This document shows, piece after piece, positions 1 to 10,307 of a stretch of DNA of 64,000 bases (its first letter is position 1; every line of letters starts with the position of its first letter). Under the pieces are notes generated by a model. The model worked only from the letters and a program-made list of their open reading frames with translations. It had not been told where the DNA came from and did not search any database. This DNA is from Arion vulgaris (lineage: Eukaryota > Mollusca > Gastropoda > Stylommatophora > Arionidae), in the NCBI GenBank assembly GCA_020796225.1, contig CM036756.1:47223363-47287362 (forward strand). The letters run 5' to 3'. A program made the translations under genes and the position numbers.

Positions 1-364
1 TCTGAGTTCGAATCACGCTGCGGACAGTTTGGTTGAAAATTGTTTCGCGTGTATTTTAACAAAAAGGGCGATGGCACCACCAGTTCAGAAAGCAATGGCA
101 AACTACTGAACGTAATAATGTCTAGAAAATCACAAACAGCGTTAAAAAGCTGGGGTTGATTAGCAAAGTCCTGTAAAGGATATGCAATTAACTTAAAACT
201 ACAGTGCTATGATTTTACGTGTTTTGCCATTACAAATCGTCTCAATTGGTAGCATATTTATCTGATATCGAAACAGATCCTCGGTCGGTAGGAAATTCAT
301 AGTATTCCCAGTCAAACATTTCTCTGTTTTGTACCAAGGAGACAAAAGTTAATATAGCTTCTAG
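1..364. other. Unassigned DNA; tRNA B-box-like motif at left edge
   Basis: No gene seen. Bases 5-18 read GAGTTCGAATCAC, close to a Pol III B box (GGTTCGANTCC), so the edge may cut through a tRNA-derived SINE. The rest shows no recognisable motif or repeat. Confidence 0.3.
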
Positions 365-830
365 CTTAGCAGCAACAGTAACACCAGTAGCAACAGCAGC
401 AGTAACACCCCCCATTTGCAGCAATGACAACAATATAACAACAGCTACAACAACAGAGATAACAACAATGTAAGAACAAATAACAGCAATAAAAACATAA
501 TAGTAGCAGCATCAAAAGAATAACAACAGCAACATCATCATCAACAACCACATCATCGTTATCAACAACCACTGCCATCACCATCATCAACAATAACAAA
601 AACAACAGTAAGAACAACATCGTCATCATTATCAAAATAAAATAACAACATAAACCGCAACAACATCATCATTAACAGCAGTAACAACAGCAAATATTAC
701 CACAACCACCACCACCACCACCACCACCACCACCAACACAACCACCACCACCACCACCACAACCACCACCACCACCACCACCACCACCACCACCACCAAT
801 AACAACAATAACAGCAACTCTTAATATTAT
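365..830. repeat. Trinucleotide low-complexity tract (AAC/CAT, then CCA)
   Basis: Imperfect CAA, CAT and GCA triplets run for about 330 bp and end in an almost pure (CCA)n tract at roughly 697-799. Open frames here encode only poly-Gly, poly-Val or poly-Leu-like strings, so they are composition artefacts and not genes. Confidence 0.9.
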
Positions 831-1111
831 AATCATTTCTTGATACCTACTTGAGTTTGCTCTTGCCATATTGATTTGTATTTCCTTGTACTACTTTCAT
901 TGCTAGTATGTTTATTATGTTACTCGTCATGTTGTGCAATGTTATGCAATGACTGGATATTACGATAAGCAAAATCGAAAATCCAGTTGCCAATCAAATG
1001 TTGAAAAAATTTATATTTTTCTGATTTTTCTAATGTTTATAGTATAACCTAACAACTCAATAGGGGATGACTGTTGAGGACATTAAACATCAGTTAATAT
1101 CTTAGTTTGTA
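831..1111. other. Unassigned AT-rich DNA
   Basis: No repeat, motif or plausible coding frame recognised. Confidence 0.4.
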
Positions 1112-1480
1112 AGACACTGTGAAATGCGCTGCCTGCAAAAGTTATCAACAACACCAGAAAAGACAGTCACCAACGTCAACATCAGAAAGAAAGTTGGCAC
1201 AAAACCGTACTTGAATTACATTGAGAAACAAAAATGAAGTGGTTTGGCCACTTAATAAGAATCCATCCAAACTCCACATTATACGGAGTCTTCTACGACA
1301 GAACATCAGGAAAGAAGGCTAGATGGAGACCACGAAAAAGATAGTTGGATGACATAGCAGAATCCTAGCAAAGAACAAAAATAACAATCACCAAAATAGC
1401 ACAAGACAAAAACAGCAAACCACGACACTGGGAAACAACCAGGCAGCAGTGTGACGACAAAAGAAGAAAAAGAAGATAAA
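1112..1480 (+). pseudogene. LINE reverse-transcriptase C-terminal fragment, with A/G-rich tail
   Basis: The plus strand encodes the end of a non-LTR retrotransposon polyprotein: a CEMRCL-like start, then NIRKKVGTKPYLNYIEKQ, then after a frameshift MKWFGHLIRI and a basic KKARWRPRKR patch. The order 'MRCLR ... WFGHLIR ... GKKxRxRPRKRW' is the usual C-terminus of LINE endonuclease/RT proteins. One frameshift (about 1235) and in-frame stops make it dead. It ends in AAGAAGAAAAAGAAG, the triplet tail of this LINE group. A sister copy lies on the minus strand at 47127-47735. Confidence 0.8.
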
Positions 1481-1608
1481 CATTAATACAGATTTATATC
1501 AATAGTTTTAGAACTGGATGTCTTTACCAATCTCTACACAATCTGACTTAGTCTCAAGTTTGTCTCGATTATATTAAAGAAAACAAACAAATAAAACATT
1601 GCTAATTT

Positions 1609-2009
1609 TGTTTTTGCTATCTACTACTACCAAAAACACTACTATACCGTATGTTTTGCTATCTACTACTACTAAAACACTACTATACCGTATGTATTTA
1701 CTACTAACACTCTCAATCTATCTACTAAAACACACTACTATACCGTATGTTTTGCTATCTACAACTACCAAACACACTACTACACCGTATGTTTTGCTAT
1801 CTACAACTACCAAACACACTACTATACCGTATGTTTTGCTATCTACTACTACTAAACACACTACTACACCGTATGTTTTGCTATCTACTACTACCAAACA
1901 CACTACTATACCGTATGTTTTGCTATCTACAACTACCAAACACACTACTACACCGTATATTTTGCTATCTACAACTACCAAAAACACTACGATACCGTAT
2001 GTTTTGATC
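1609..2009. repeat. Minisatellite, 42-bp unit, about 9 copies
   Basis: The unit begins ACCGTATGTTTTGCTATCTA and recurs every 42 bp (for example 1742, 1784). CAA/TAC/TAT triplets vary in the second half. Because 42 is a multiple of 3, open frames exist on both strands, but they only translate the repeat. Confidence 0.92.
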
Positions 2010-2047
2010 TTAACACTCTTTCCTCGTTTCCCAACTTGATTTCAGTC

Positions 2048-2155
2048 TATAGTCTGTCCATTAATTCGTGAGCACGTTTGAAATTGATTTTCTCGAAAAC
2101 TACCTGTTGGATCTCAGTGATTTTTGCAAGCAGCCTTAGAATATCCATGACGCTA
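2048..2155 (+). repeat. Left terminal inverted repeat of the Tc1/IS630-like element
   Basis: Begins TATAGTCTGTCCATTAATTC and is the reverse complement of 4003-4110. The outer TA is the expected target duplication. Confidence 0.9.
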
Positions 2156-2520
2156 GAGAAATATTTTTTCCAAGAAAATTTGATGTAGTTTGAAATATTT
2201 CTTCTTCAGGTTATATTAAAATCAACCTCACCGGATTGTACACAATAGTAACAGATCTACGGTACACAGACGCGTTGTTCTAAAAATACATTATGGTAAC
2301 ATTGAAAAATCGTGAGTATACAACAATTTCACGAAATCCCGTGCACCTAATCCAGTCGACTTTGAAAGCGGAAAGCATATGACGTTATAATTGGGATACC
2401 ATTGTATAGTTATAGGCGTATCTCGCTATTTGTATGAAGCTATTGTATCATATTTGTTGGCTTATCAAAACTGACATTGATATCACATTCATAATGAGTC
2501 TGAAGTGCACATTTATAACA

Positions 2521-3632
2521 ATGCAGAAGGTTACAGTTTTACTATACCAACACTTCCGTAGGGAATCTAAGAGAGGTCATCTATATTGCGATATTCATAA
2601 CCCTGAGAAACGAGCGCAACTGGCGCTTGGGTCTGAATAGAGAATCCTTTTCCCGATGGATTAAACAGGACACAAAGTGCACTAATGTCAAGCAAGGAAG
2701 GAAAAGAACAATTGACGACTTTGACATAGATGTCATAAGACGGGAGCTCTTGAAAATGTTTGCGACAAATCAACTTGTTACTCTCAGGAAACTGAAATTA
2801 AAACTGCAATTAGATTGCAGCATAGACATTTCTAAAAGTACTCTATGAAAAATTGTAAGAGCCGCCGGCTTCACCTTCAGAAAAACTATAGGCGGCAGGA
2901 ATATTATTTGTGAAAAGCCACATTTAATTGCTGCCCGAAGTAAATACCTGAGGCAGATCCGTGAGCGGCGGAGGCAAGGCTATGATATTGTATATTTGGA
3001 CGAATCCTGGGTCAATGCTCACCACACCAATGCTAAAGAATGGCAATCAGTAGACGGTGAACAGAAAGAAAAATACCAAGCAGCAAAGGCCAGCGTATTA
3101 TACTAACACATGCAGGAAGTAGTGAAGAAGGTCTTGTCCATGACGCTGGACTTATTTTCCAATCAAAAAGTACCGACGGTAGGGACTACCACACAGAAAT
3201 GAATGGACATATTTTCAGGCACTGGATGGAGAAAGATCTACTTCCAATTCTAAACAGACCATCTTGCTTGGTAATGGATAATGCATCCTATCACAACTCA
3301 GTATCAGCGGAAGACAAAGTACCAACTGCATCAAATACAAAAGATCAAATTAGGACTTGGCTTGCTAAGGAAAATGTCAGCTTCGATGATACATATTTGA
3401 GCTTGTCTGGGCTAAAGTAAAAGAGCAAGTTGCCGAACAGAACAGGACGTTTAAAATGTGTGATGTTGAAGTTCTGACACGTGAGTCCCTCTCAATGATA
3501 GACATGCAGTTCTGGAAGAAGTGTGTTGAACATGTGCTCCGAGAGGAAGACGAGTACTGGCACCGAGATGGATTACAATTTGTCCAGCCAGTAACAATTA
3601 TCAACCTCATGGAATCGTCAGATTCGGGATGA
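2521..3632 (+). pseudogene. Broken DDE transposase (IS630/Tc1-like, DDE_3 type)
   Basis: The N-terminal part (QKVTVLLYQHFRRES, then ...KRAQLAL and RESFSRWIK after a shift) looks like the helix-turn-helix DNA-binding region of this family. All three catalytic positions are recognisable: D in VYLDESW (codon 2999-3001), D in LVMDNASYHNS (3277-3279) and E in ELVWAKVKEQVAEQ (3399-3401). The frame is broken by shifts near 2615, 3065 and 3395 and by a TGA at 2846-2848. The last frame ends at TGA 3630-3632 after LMESSDSG. The ATG at 2521 is the first plausible start but the true start is uncertain. The protein is inactive as it stands. Confidence 0.85.
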
Positions 3633-4002
3633 TACAAATCATATTTTGATTACAGACTGAGAAATAGCAACGTATACATTTCCATATCCAAATGCGTCTA
3701 CCATCATACAATTTGTGGTGAAGTTAAGACACCCTGGGGTCTAATGGTGACCGAAGGGAGGACTAACTGTTGCATATTGTATCCAAGTTCACGATTGCAC
3801 ATAAAGGGCAACACACTTAATTACTTGACCTATCAGGTTAATATGGAGATACACCTATGAATAGAATTGACATGGACAAATTCTAGGGATACTGTAAAAT
3901 CTAAAATTTGAGCCCCCGTATTTGCAATTGTCATAAAAGATCAAAGGAATTCGCCGATGTGCAAAATCCGTAGCATCTATGGACTACTGGTTAGCTTTAT
4001 TT

Positions 4003-4110
4003 TAGCGTCATGGATATTCTAAGGCTGCATGCAAAAATCACTGAGATCCAACAGGTAGTTTTCGAGAAAATCAATTTCAAACGTGCTCACGAATTAATGG
4101 ACAGACTATA
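4003..4110 (-). repeat. Right terminal inverted repeat of the Tc1/IS630-like element
   Basis: Ends ...GAATTAATGGACAGACTATA, the mirror of 2048-2155, closing the transposon with a TA duplication. Confidence 0.9.
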
Positions 4111-4129
4111 ATAAATATTTATATTGTTC

Positions 4130-4318
4130 GGTTGTTTTCTGAGAATGTGTCTCACTCCTTCGCCCTATCTCTTATTAAACCCCATTTGTGCTGGTTTCTG
4201 CCTTGTTCTGCTCCGAAATACTGTTGTTCTCAGTGGATGGTGTACCAGTTCTGCAGAAAGGCATGGAGTCATATAGACAAACCCGGTACAATAACGTCAA
4301 TCCTTCGCTTGTAGACGT
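4130..4318 (+). repeat. SINE family A, decayed 3' half
   Basis: Ends with ACCCGGTACAATAACGTCAATCCTTCGCTTGTAGACG, which matches the 3' end of the full family A copy at 33119-33380 (ACCCGGTGCAATGAAGTCAATCCTTCGGC). The 5' part is diverged. Confidence 0.65.
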
Positions 4319-4324
4319 TTTTCA

Positions 4325-4405
4325 GGAGGCCTCTTTGGCAAAGTGGTTATGACGTTTGTCTGTCGTTCTGAAGATTATGGTTTCCAATCCGGACCGATAT
4401 ACACT
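4325..4405 (+). repeat. SINE family A, 5' (tRNA-like) head
   Basis: Starts GGCCTCTTTGGCAAAGTGGTT and runs through a degraded B box (GGTTTCCAATCCGGACC). It lies directly after the previous SINE tail, in the same direction, so the two are head-to-tail. Confidence 0.6.
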
Positions 4406-5111
4406 TTTAATATTGTATTTGTTACCAGTCATGTATTTATGTATTTTCTACCAGGACAGATCAACCTTAACCTCTGTAAGTGTATGATTCTTCAGGTAAC
4501 CTTTCTTAATGAAATGAACATATAAGAAAACAATACTGGGGAAAAACAAACATATTGAAATCAACGAAGGACGAAGGTAGTAATTTATCTGATAAAAAAT
4601 AGGAAGATATGGATAAGGAACACTTATATAATGCATAGCCATGTTCTTTTTTCTTTCTCTGAACACAGACTAACAAAGCGGTCAGTGACCTACTCGTCTT
4701 GTCGAGCAAGCACAAAATATCTAATTCGGACTCGACCAGTCACCATATTCTCAGGGAGCTCAATGATTGTTCTAAATCTGACATGTTTTCTTACCTGTTT
4801 TCTGTCAGTTCTCTTTAGTTCATTCTCTTTCTTCTTCAATCTAGATTCATATGACTGACATTCTTGTGATGTCCAGCTCCATCGTCTGTCTTTCATTCCT
4901 ATATGTATTTTCTCTTGATTGTACACAGTTCTTAGTTGTTGATTTGACCTCACAAAATTATTTTGAGAACTTCTTTCATGTAGATTGTATGAAATGCTGA
5001 CAGCCTGAAGTTTTTATTTTCAGTGTTCTTTAACTTTCAGATACATACAAAAGTACTGAAATTATACAACTTTCATATATTCTTAATTTAGCTTTTGTTC
5101 TATATTGAGAA
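4406..5111. other. Unassigned AT-rich DNA, possibly old LINE sequence
   Basis: No confident motif. The minus strand has a short charged open frame (4690-4953) with Lys/Arg/Glu-rich sequence, but I do not recognise it. It directly precedes the LINE-derived array and may be decayed flank of that LINE. Confidence 0.3.
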
Positions 5112-5482
5112 GGTCATAAACTGTTGCTTAAGTTAGCAAAAGCAATTTTGGCTTTTTGTTTGATCTTTCTAATGTTACCTTGGCCAACACCCTCATCTGT
5201 TGTTACGATGCATCCTAAATATGACACCCTCATCTGTTGTTACGATGCATCCTAAATATGACACCCTCATCTGTTGTTACGATGCATCCTAAATATGACA
5301 CCCTCATCTGTTGTTACGATGCATCCTAAATATGACACCCTCATCTGTTGTTACGATGCATCCTAAATATGACACCCTCATCTGTTGTTACGATGCATCC
5401 TAAATATGACACCCTCATCTGTTGTTACGATGCATCCTAAATATGACACCCTCATCTGTTGTTACGATGCATCCTAAATATG
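5112..5482 (-). repeat. 37-bp array (8 copies) made from a LINE segment
   Basis: Eight near-identical 37-bp units (GACACCCTCATCTGTTGTTA...) fill 5185-5482. On the minus strand the unit reads YLGCIVTTDEGV, and the frame runs out of the array into IRKIKQKAKIAFANL. 'F.YLGS.vt.dg......i..Ri..A..af..L' is a conserved block just after the RT domain in LINE proteins. The array is therefore an internal LINE segment that was amplified. Confidence 0.8.
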
Positions 5483-6014
5483 AAATGTATTTGTGGCTGC
5501 CATTACCTGTTAAATGCAGGTCACAATGTTGAAACTTAATGATGAAGGAAACAACCTGATGGCATGCAAACGCGTTATGACATATTCAGGCAAACGGTCT
5601 TATTTCTATACAATTACCCATTGTACACTCAGAAATTGGAGAAAGGTGCTGTAATTATATAAAAGGGGAAGACTGCAGTAAAACTTGGTAAAATAGCAAA
5701 ACACGTACAAACAAAGTACTATAGTTTTACAAAATACAGAAACAGTGATGATAAACAGCAACGTTTCGACCAAAAGGCCTTTATCAAGCAAACGATACAA
5801 CATAGTGACGAATTTCAAAGAACACTACAGATGGACGATTACAGAAACATTCAAACATATCTAATGACAATCTGGGAATAAAACGAATAACGAAATGAGT
5901 GCAACACAAAACTAGAAGTGGAAAAGAATTGAAACAATAAACAATCAAGTGAATATATAACATATATATGAAGCAAATACACATATATACTACAAAGAAT
6001 GAGATGAGAAAGTA

Positions 6015-6600
6015 CTAAGAAGCATAGGAATGTAATACGTTGAGTCCAAGAGGTCGCAAGGTACCATACAACAAAATAAAACGGTTCTCCAGAGCAAATC
6101 GGCTACGATCATCAGAGGAACATGATCGGATGGATGTGACCTTGACATCGCAAGTTCCTGAATGACCAGTATCATTGAAATGAGTAGCTACAGGGGTCAC
6201 AGAGCATTGGCGTATATCGCGCAAGTGTTGGGCGAATCCGTCACTGAGCCTCTTGCCGGTCTCACCAATATAGGTCTGTTACACCGCTTGCAGGTGATGG
6301 CATAGATAATATTACGGGACTCGCAAGTGAAACTGTTTTCAATAACAAACGTGGCTTTTGGAAAAGACACAGTGCTGGTCTGTATTACATAAGCACACGT
6401 GTTGCAGCGCCGATGGCCACACTGGATGGTGCCAAAATTACTCTGGATATTAGGCGTGATGCGACTGTGAACCAACATATCCTTAAGACTTCTGTCCCGT
6501 TTGTACGCCACCAAATGATAGTGTTGGAAGACTGAACGTGTCTCAGGATCAGCCTGAAGAATGGAGAGATGACGGAATAAGACTTTCTTTCTAAGGGAAC
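6015..6600 (-). pseudogene. Penelope-like element C-terminus, GIY-YIG endonuclease (decayed)
   Basis: Minus-strand frames give a linker (LFRHLSILQADPETRSVF), a Cys cluster (CGHRRCNTCAYV), then NIIYAITCKRCN and a GETG-like region, ending with LRPLGLNVLHSYAS. Penelope-like retroelements carry a GIY-YIG nuclease after the reverse transcriptase, and the better copy at 49820-50401 shows the same blocks. A frameshift near 6290 breaks the AYIGETG motif, and another near 6510 breaks the linker. The RT domain is missing. Confidence 0.85.
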
Positions 6601-7160
6601 TTATCTTAACTTTCCACTCTCATAGTTTCCTTCATTTTCAAGCGAAAACATCATTCCTGAAAATGAGAAGCATTATCTGCAACAAGTCCTTGTCAATCCC
6701 GATCAGAATGCGAGTTATTCAGTGCTACATAGAACCAATACTGACATACGGATGCGAGTCATGGACAATGAACACATAGATCGAAAAATCTCTGAGGGCC
6801 ACAGAAATGTGGTTTTATAAAGAATGATGAAAATCCCAAGGACTGCTAAAATGACTAATGTTGAGGTGCTGAATGAGATCAAGACACAGAGAAAGCTTAT
6901 CATCAATATAAGAAAGAGGCAGTCATCATTTTTCGGGCATGTGATGAGGAGGGAAGTTTAGAACACATTGTGACAACCGGTAAAACCAAGGGTAGACGAG
7001 ACAGAGGAAGACAGAGAGAGAACATTTTGTATATCCTGACTTCATGGCACGGAAAAGCGTCAACATCTGAGTTGATAGTAAACACCAAAAGACAGAGATT
7101 TGTGGAGATCCATGATCGCCTACGTCAGTCGGCACGGCACCTGATGATGATGATGATATA
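6600..7160 (+). pseudogene. LINE C-terminal fragment inside the Penelope insertion
   Basis: Plus-strand blocks in order: RMRVIQCYIEPILTYGCESW, TEMWFYKRMMKIPRTAKMTN, INIRKRQSSFFGHVMRRE, then GRRDRGRQRE. This is the standard post-RT C-terminus of a LINE endonuclease/RT protein. In-frame stops and a shift near 6960 inactivate it. It ends in (GATGAT)n at 7142-7156, a typical LINE microsatellite tail, so the LINE runs opposite to the Penelope ORF. A related tail is at 54350-54440. Confidence 0.85.
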
Positions 7161-7164
7161 AGTT

Positions 7165-7431
7165 ATATATTCACTTGATTATTTATTGTTTCTCTTCTTT
7201 TCCACTTTTAGTTTTGTGTTGCACTTATTTCGTTATTCGTTTTTATTCCCAGATTGTCATTAGATACGTTTGAATGTTTCTGTAATCGTCCATCTGTAGT
7301 ATTCTTTGAAATTCGTCACTCCTGTTGTATCGTTTGCTTGATAAAGGCCTTTGGTCGAAACGTTGCTATTTATCGTCACTGTTTCTGTATTTTGTAAAAC
7401 TATAGTACTTAGTTTGTATGTGTTTCACTAT
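7165..7431 (+). repeat. Inverted Penelope 3' terminal copy
   Basis: Starts GTTATATATTCACTTGATTA and matches the reverse complement of 5700-5965 almost base for base, including TTGATAAAGGCC...GGTCGAAACG (7338-7361). It ends at the right-hand target duplication. Confidence 0.8.
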
Positions 7432-7629
7432 TGTAATTATATACAGTGCCGGGTAAATGTGCAGCCATGACAAGACATAGGATAGTGAATACATCATATT
7501 CATAATCTTTACAATGATCTTCTCTACAGCAGCACACAATTGACAAGTTTAAGCATTGACTCGCAAGGTAAGGGCTTCACCACTAGCCACAGAGACCCAC
7601 GTTTTAGTGTCCCCGATCAATCTTACATT

Positions 7630-7866
7630 GCTATAAGAGGTTCAGCATACCTCAGTGACAGTCAACTTAATTCCTACACAAGGTGGGGGTGCTATAAGAG
7701 GTTCAGCATACCTCAGTGACAGTCAACTTAATTCCTACACAAGGTGGGGGTGCTATAAGAGGTTCAGCATACCTCAGTGACAGTCAACTTAATTCCTACA
7801 CAAGGTGGGGGTGCTATAAGAGGTTCAGCATACCTCAGTGACAGTCAACTTAATTCCTACACAAGT
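7630..7866. repeat. Minisatellite, 61-bp unit, about 4 copies
   Basis: The unit begins GCTATAAGAGGTTCAGCATA and recurs at 7630, 7691, 7752 and 7813 with essentially no divergence, indicating a recent expansion. Confidence 0.93.
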
Positions 7867-7904
7867 CAACGGCCGTTTCAATTCAGACATAGTAGATTTG
7901 CCAG

Positions 7905-8060
7905 AGCTTCTTCTTCTTCCTTCACCCTTTCACCTCCAATGAGGCATAGGTCCACAAGCAAGGCATTGGAAGCTCTCATGTGCTTGACCGTGGTTATTTC
8001 AAGCTAAGTATTTTTACAGGGTGAGGTAGCTAATCCCACTCCAAATCTCCACACTCTCTT
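7905..8060 (-). pseudogene. Possible LINE 3' end
   Basis: The minus strand reads ...ASNALLVDLCLIGGERVKEEEE with a run of GAA codons as tail (complement of CTTCTTCTTCTTCC at 7909-7922). Short LINE C-termini of the form '(A)DLCp.g..g..EE' followed by GAA repeats are common, but the piece is short and the call is tentative. Confidence 0.4.
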
Positions 8061-8533
8061 TATATCCTACATCATTGTGCACCTGCGGCTCTGTACGTCA
8101 GAGCTACTCTATAATAATAGTTGCGAATCAAGTTAAGAATCCAGATTTAAGAATGAAGACATCAAAAAATAAACAAGTTGATATAACAGTAGTACATCAA
8201 GAAATAACAAATTAAATACTTCAGCAATATCCAGATTTATCAACACACAGTGTTTCTCAAATGATAATATTATTCAGATACATTGGATACAACGCAAAAT
8301 GTCACTTCCGCATGAGGTGGACCACAGAAAGAACAGAGAGAGAGAGAGAGAGAGAGAGAGTAAAAGACACCATATAAAAAGGGAACACAAAAGCTCGTTC
8401 TAGGAATCTCTTATTTCCTCCTGACGCTGTTAGATAAACTAGTATTAGAGACAGTAGAAGAACTACCATGTTATTATGTTCTCCGCGCTCTTTAGTTAGA
8501 CAATTTTCCAACCATTAAGTAGCAGAATAACAA
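8061..8533. other. Unassigned DNA with a (GA)n tract
   Basis: Only a (GA)n microsatellite at about 8334-8360 stands out. No coding signal or transposon motif recognised. Confidence 0.4.
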
Positions 8534-8535
8534 GA

Positions 8536-8866
8536 TCTTAAAGAACGTCAACTCGCCCGCCTGCCCAGCGTGTTCGAGGCGCGTTGGACGACGGGTGACA
8601 AGCCCCCTGTTAGTGCGGTTAAATTCCACGGGCTGGCAGAAAAGCCACATGTTCTCCAGATTTACTGTGTTCGTGGCACCGAACTGAAGGGTTACGATAT
8701 CTATGGAACCGAGCCGAAGAGTTAAAAAATCAAGTGCTTCTGGATCGGAAAAACAAAAACGACAAGAATGTCACTATATATTTTCGATGACATTTTTTCC
8801 TAGCGATGACATCAGCAATAAAACGAAGTGATTCCATCAATCAATCAATCAATCAATCAATCAAGT
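8536..8866 (+). repeat. Retroposon-like fragment ending in (ATCA)n
   Basis: Ends AAGTGATTCCATCAATCAATC with seven ATCA units (8835-8863). The SINE at 32300-32840 ends GAAGTGGAGTGATGCACC followed by the same tail, so this is probably the 3' part of a related (ATCA)n-tailed retroposon. The upstream 250 bp is not recognised. Confidence 0.45.
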
Positions 8867-9043
8867 TTTCAACGGCTGTCTAATGAAATATACAGCTACA
8901 GTAATCTGAAGCGTGAAATACCTCAATGTACTAGACGCATCTGCAGGATCAATAAAATAGCAAAACAGATTTGACTAAGTATCAGCACAAATAAAACTGA
9001 AGTAATGTAAATAAACAAAAAGATATGAGGACGTGTACATGAT

Positions 9044-9084
9044 ACAGAGAATACAGAGAATACAGAGAATACAGAGAATGCAGA
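9044..9084. repeat. 9-bp tandem repeat (GAGAATACA)n
   Basis: Four to five copies of GAGAATACA, the last changed to GAGAATGCA. Confidence 0.85.
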
Positions 9085-9612
9085 GCTATAGATATAAATA
9101 TATTTGAACTACTTGGCCAGTACTCTTTCTTCAATGGCGAAATTTCGGGAGCACCATTCAGAATCAGGACTGTTTGATTCTAGACACGACTTTGCTAGCG
9201 CATTTTCACCATGTTTGGTCGGGTATTTTCTGGTTTCGTTTGACGAGCTACTGAGTTAGTGATTGAGCAACGCTGTGAGCTCTGAATTTTTCATGAAATG
9301 CATTTTGCTGTGTCAACCGTGCGTTTGTTGTGTGTATTCAGAAAATGGCGGACAGCTATTATAACGAACCGACTCAATCTGCCGTATGTGGTTATATTGC
9401 GTGTGCGGAAAGCTGAATTTTGTCGTGATTGATGTTCCCTTCGACACGAATTGCAATTCAAGTGATGAACAGTTTTGTGTTGACACTTTAGCGACGGCTA
9501 TATGCATTTATGCGGTGTCGGTTCCTTTTTGTGGCGGTACAGCTGTTTAATTCTGGAATTAGTTCACACAGGAGACAGTTGTTAGCATTTCGTGTTATTT
9601 TTGTTGGCACAG
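9085..9612. other. Non-repetitive stretch with an ATG in strong initiation context
   Basis: One of the few stretches with no repeat signature. An AAAATGGCGGAC context at 9342-9353 starts a 23-codon frame (MADSYYNEPTQSAV...) with a GTATGT donor-like sequence inside it. This could be a first exon or chance; nothing else supports a gene. Confidence 0.25.
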
Positions 9613-9916
9613 GAACGGAGCAATTATGGGGTGACCCGCTGCAGTGAAGTTGGAACCGTACTTATGAACTACGTTTCTTCAGATGGGAACATTATAGTCG
9701 AAGTTGAACAAAGAATTGAAAGGGCAAATTCAGCTTACAACATGCTTCGCTACATCTGGAGATCTACTATTTATGGCACCAAGACAAAGCTTCGGGTATA
9801 CCAAACATCTGTTAGGACAGTCCACCACTATGGAGCTGAAACTTGAAAATTATATACAAAAAATAGAAAGCATGTTAAGATTATTCAAGTGAAGACTTCT
9901 TTAAAGAATACTTGGA
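9613..9916 (+). pseudogene. LINE fragment (post-RT region) that leads into the 62-bp array
   Basis: The plus strand shows RIERANSAYNMLRYIWRST, then KTKLRVYQTSVRTVHHYGAET, equivalent to the conserved LINE string 'RI.kAr.aF..L..iW.s......K.ri....v.svllYG.E.W'. After further decay it reads YTWGDKISSIRLQELT at about 9915, which is also the content of the following array. The array thus grew out of this LINE copy. Confidence 0.8.
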
Positions 9917-10307
9917 TATACATGGGGGGATAAGATTAGCAGCATCAGGCTTCAAGAACTAACTGTAAATATAATATAGCAACATGGGAGGATAAGATTA
10001 ACAGCATCAGGTTTCAAGAACTAACTGTAAATATAATATATAGCAACATGGGAGGATAAGATTAACAGCATCAGGCTTCAAGAACTAACTGTAAATATAA
10101 TATAGCAACATGGGAGGATACGATTAACAGCATCAGGCTTCAAGAACTAACTGTAAATATAATATAGCAACATGGGAGGATAAGATTAACAGCATCAGGC
10201 TTCAAGAACTAACTGTAAATATAATATAGCAACATGGGAGGATAAGATTAACAGCATCAGGCTTCAAGAACTAACTGTAAATATAATATAGCAACATGGG
10301 AGGATAC
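9917..10307 (+). repeat. 62-bp minisatellite, left block (LINE-derived)
   Basis: About six units of ATGGGAGGATAAGATTAACA... with period 62 (one is 64 through an extra TA). In frame the unit reads TWEDKINSIRLQELTVNII followed by a stop, which is LINE post-RT sequence. The block is cut at 10307 by an inserted LINE and resumes at 11756. Confidence 0.93.

Larger units (their letters stand above)
2048..4110 (+). mobile_element. Tc1/mariner-IS630-type DNA transposon with 108-bp TIRs
   Basis: A complete cut-and-paste element. The left end (2048-2155) and right end (4003-4110) are inverted copies about 108 bp long; I see one mismatch (GCAAG versus GCATG) within the arms. Both ends read TATAGTCTGTCC at the outside, consistent with a duplicated TA target, the hallmark of the Tc1/mariner/IS630 superfamily. 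A single broken transposase gene lies between (2521-3632). The long TIRs, compared with the 20-30 bp of simple mariners, suggest a longer-TIR subfamily. Total length is about 2.06 kb, with roughly 365 bp of 5' and 370 bp of 3' non-coding sequence inside the TIRs. Confidence 0.9.
5650..7443 (-). mobile_element. Penelope-like element with inverted terminal copies and 12-bp TSD
   Basis: The composite insertion is bounded by the direct repeat TGTAATTATATA (5650-5661 and 7432-7443). From the left it holds a minus-strand Penelope 3' region (5662-6014), the minus-strand GIY-YIG coding end (6015-6600), a plus-strand LINE fragment (6600-7160), and a plus-strand copy of the Penelope 3' region (7165-7431). 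The two 3' regions are inverted and look over 90 percent identical over about 265 bp. Penelope-like elements are known for pseudo-LTRs in direct or inverted orientation, which fits. Confidence 0.75.

Noticed and set aside
366..869. Hydrophobic or Gly-rich proteins at the left edge
   Set aside because: Translations of CCA/CAT/AAC triplet repeats.
2434..2640. Independent small gene before the transposase
   Set aside because: It is the N-terminal part of the same transposase, separated by a frameshift.
5185..5482. CRISPR-like array (37-bp regular repeats)
   Set aside because: Units are contiguous with no unique spacers, the genome is eukaryotic and the unit is LINE sequence.
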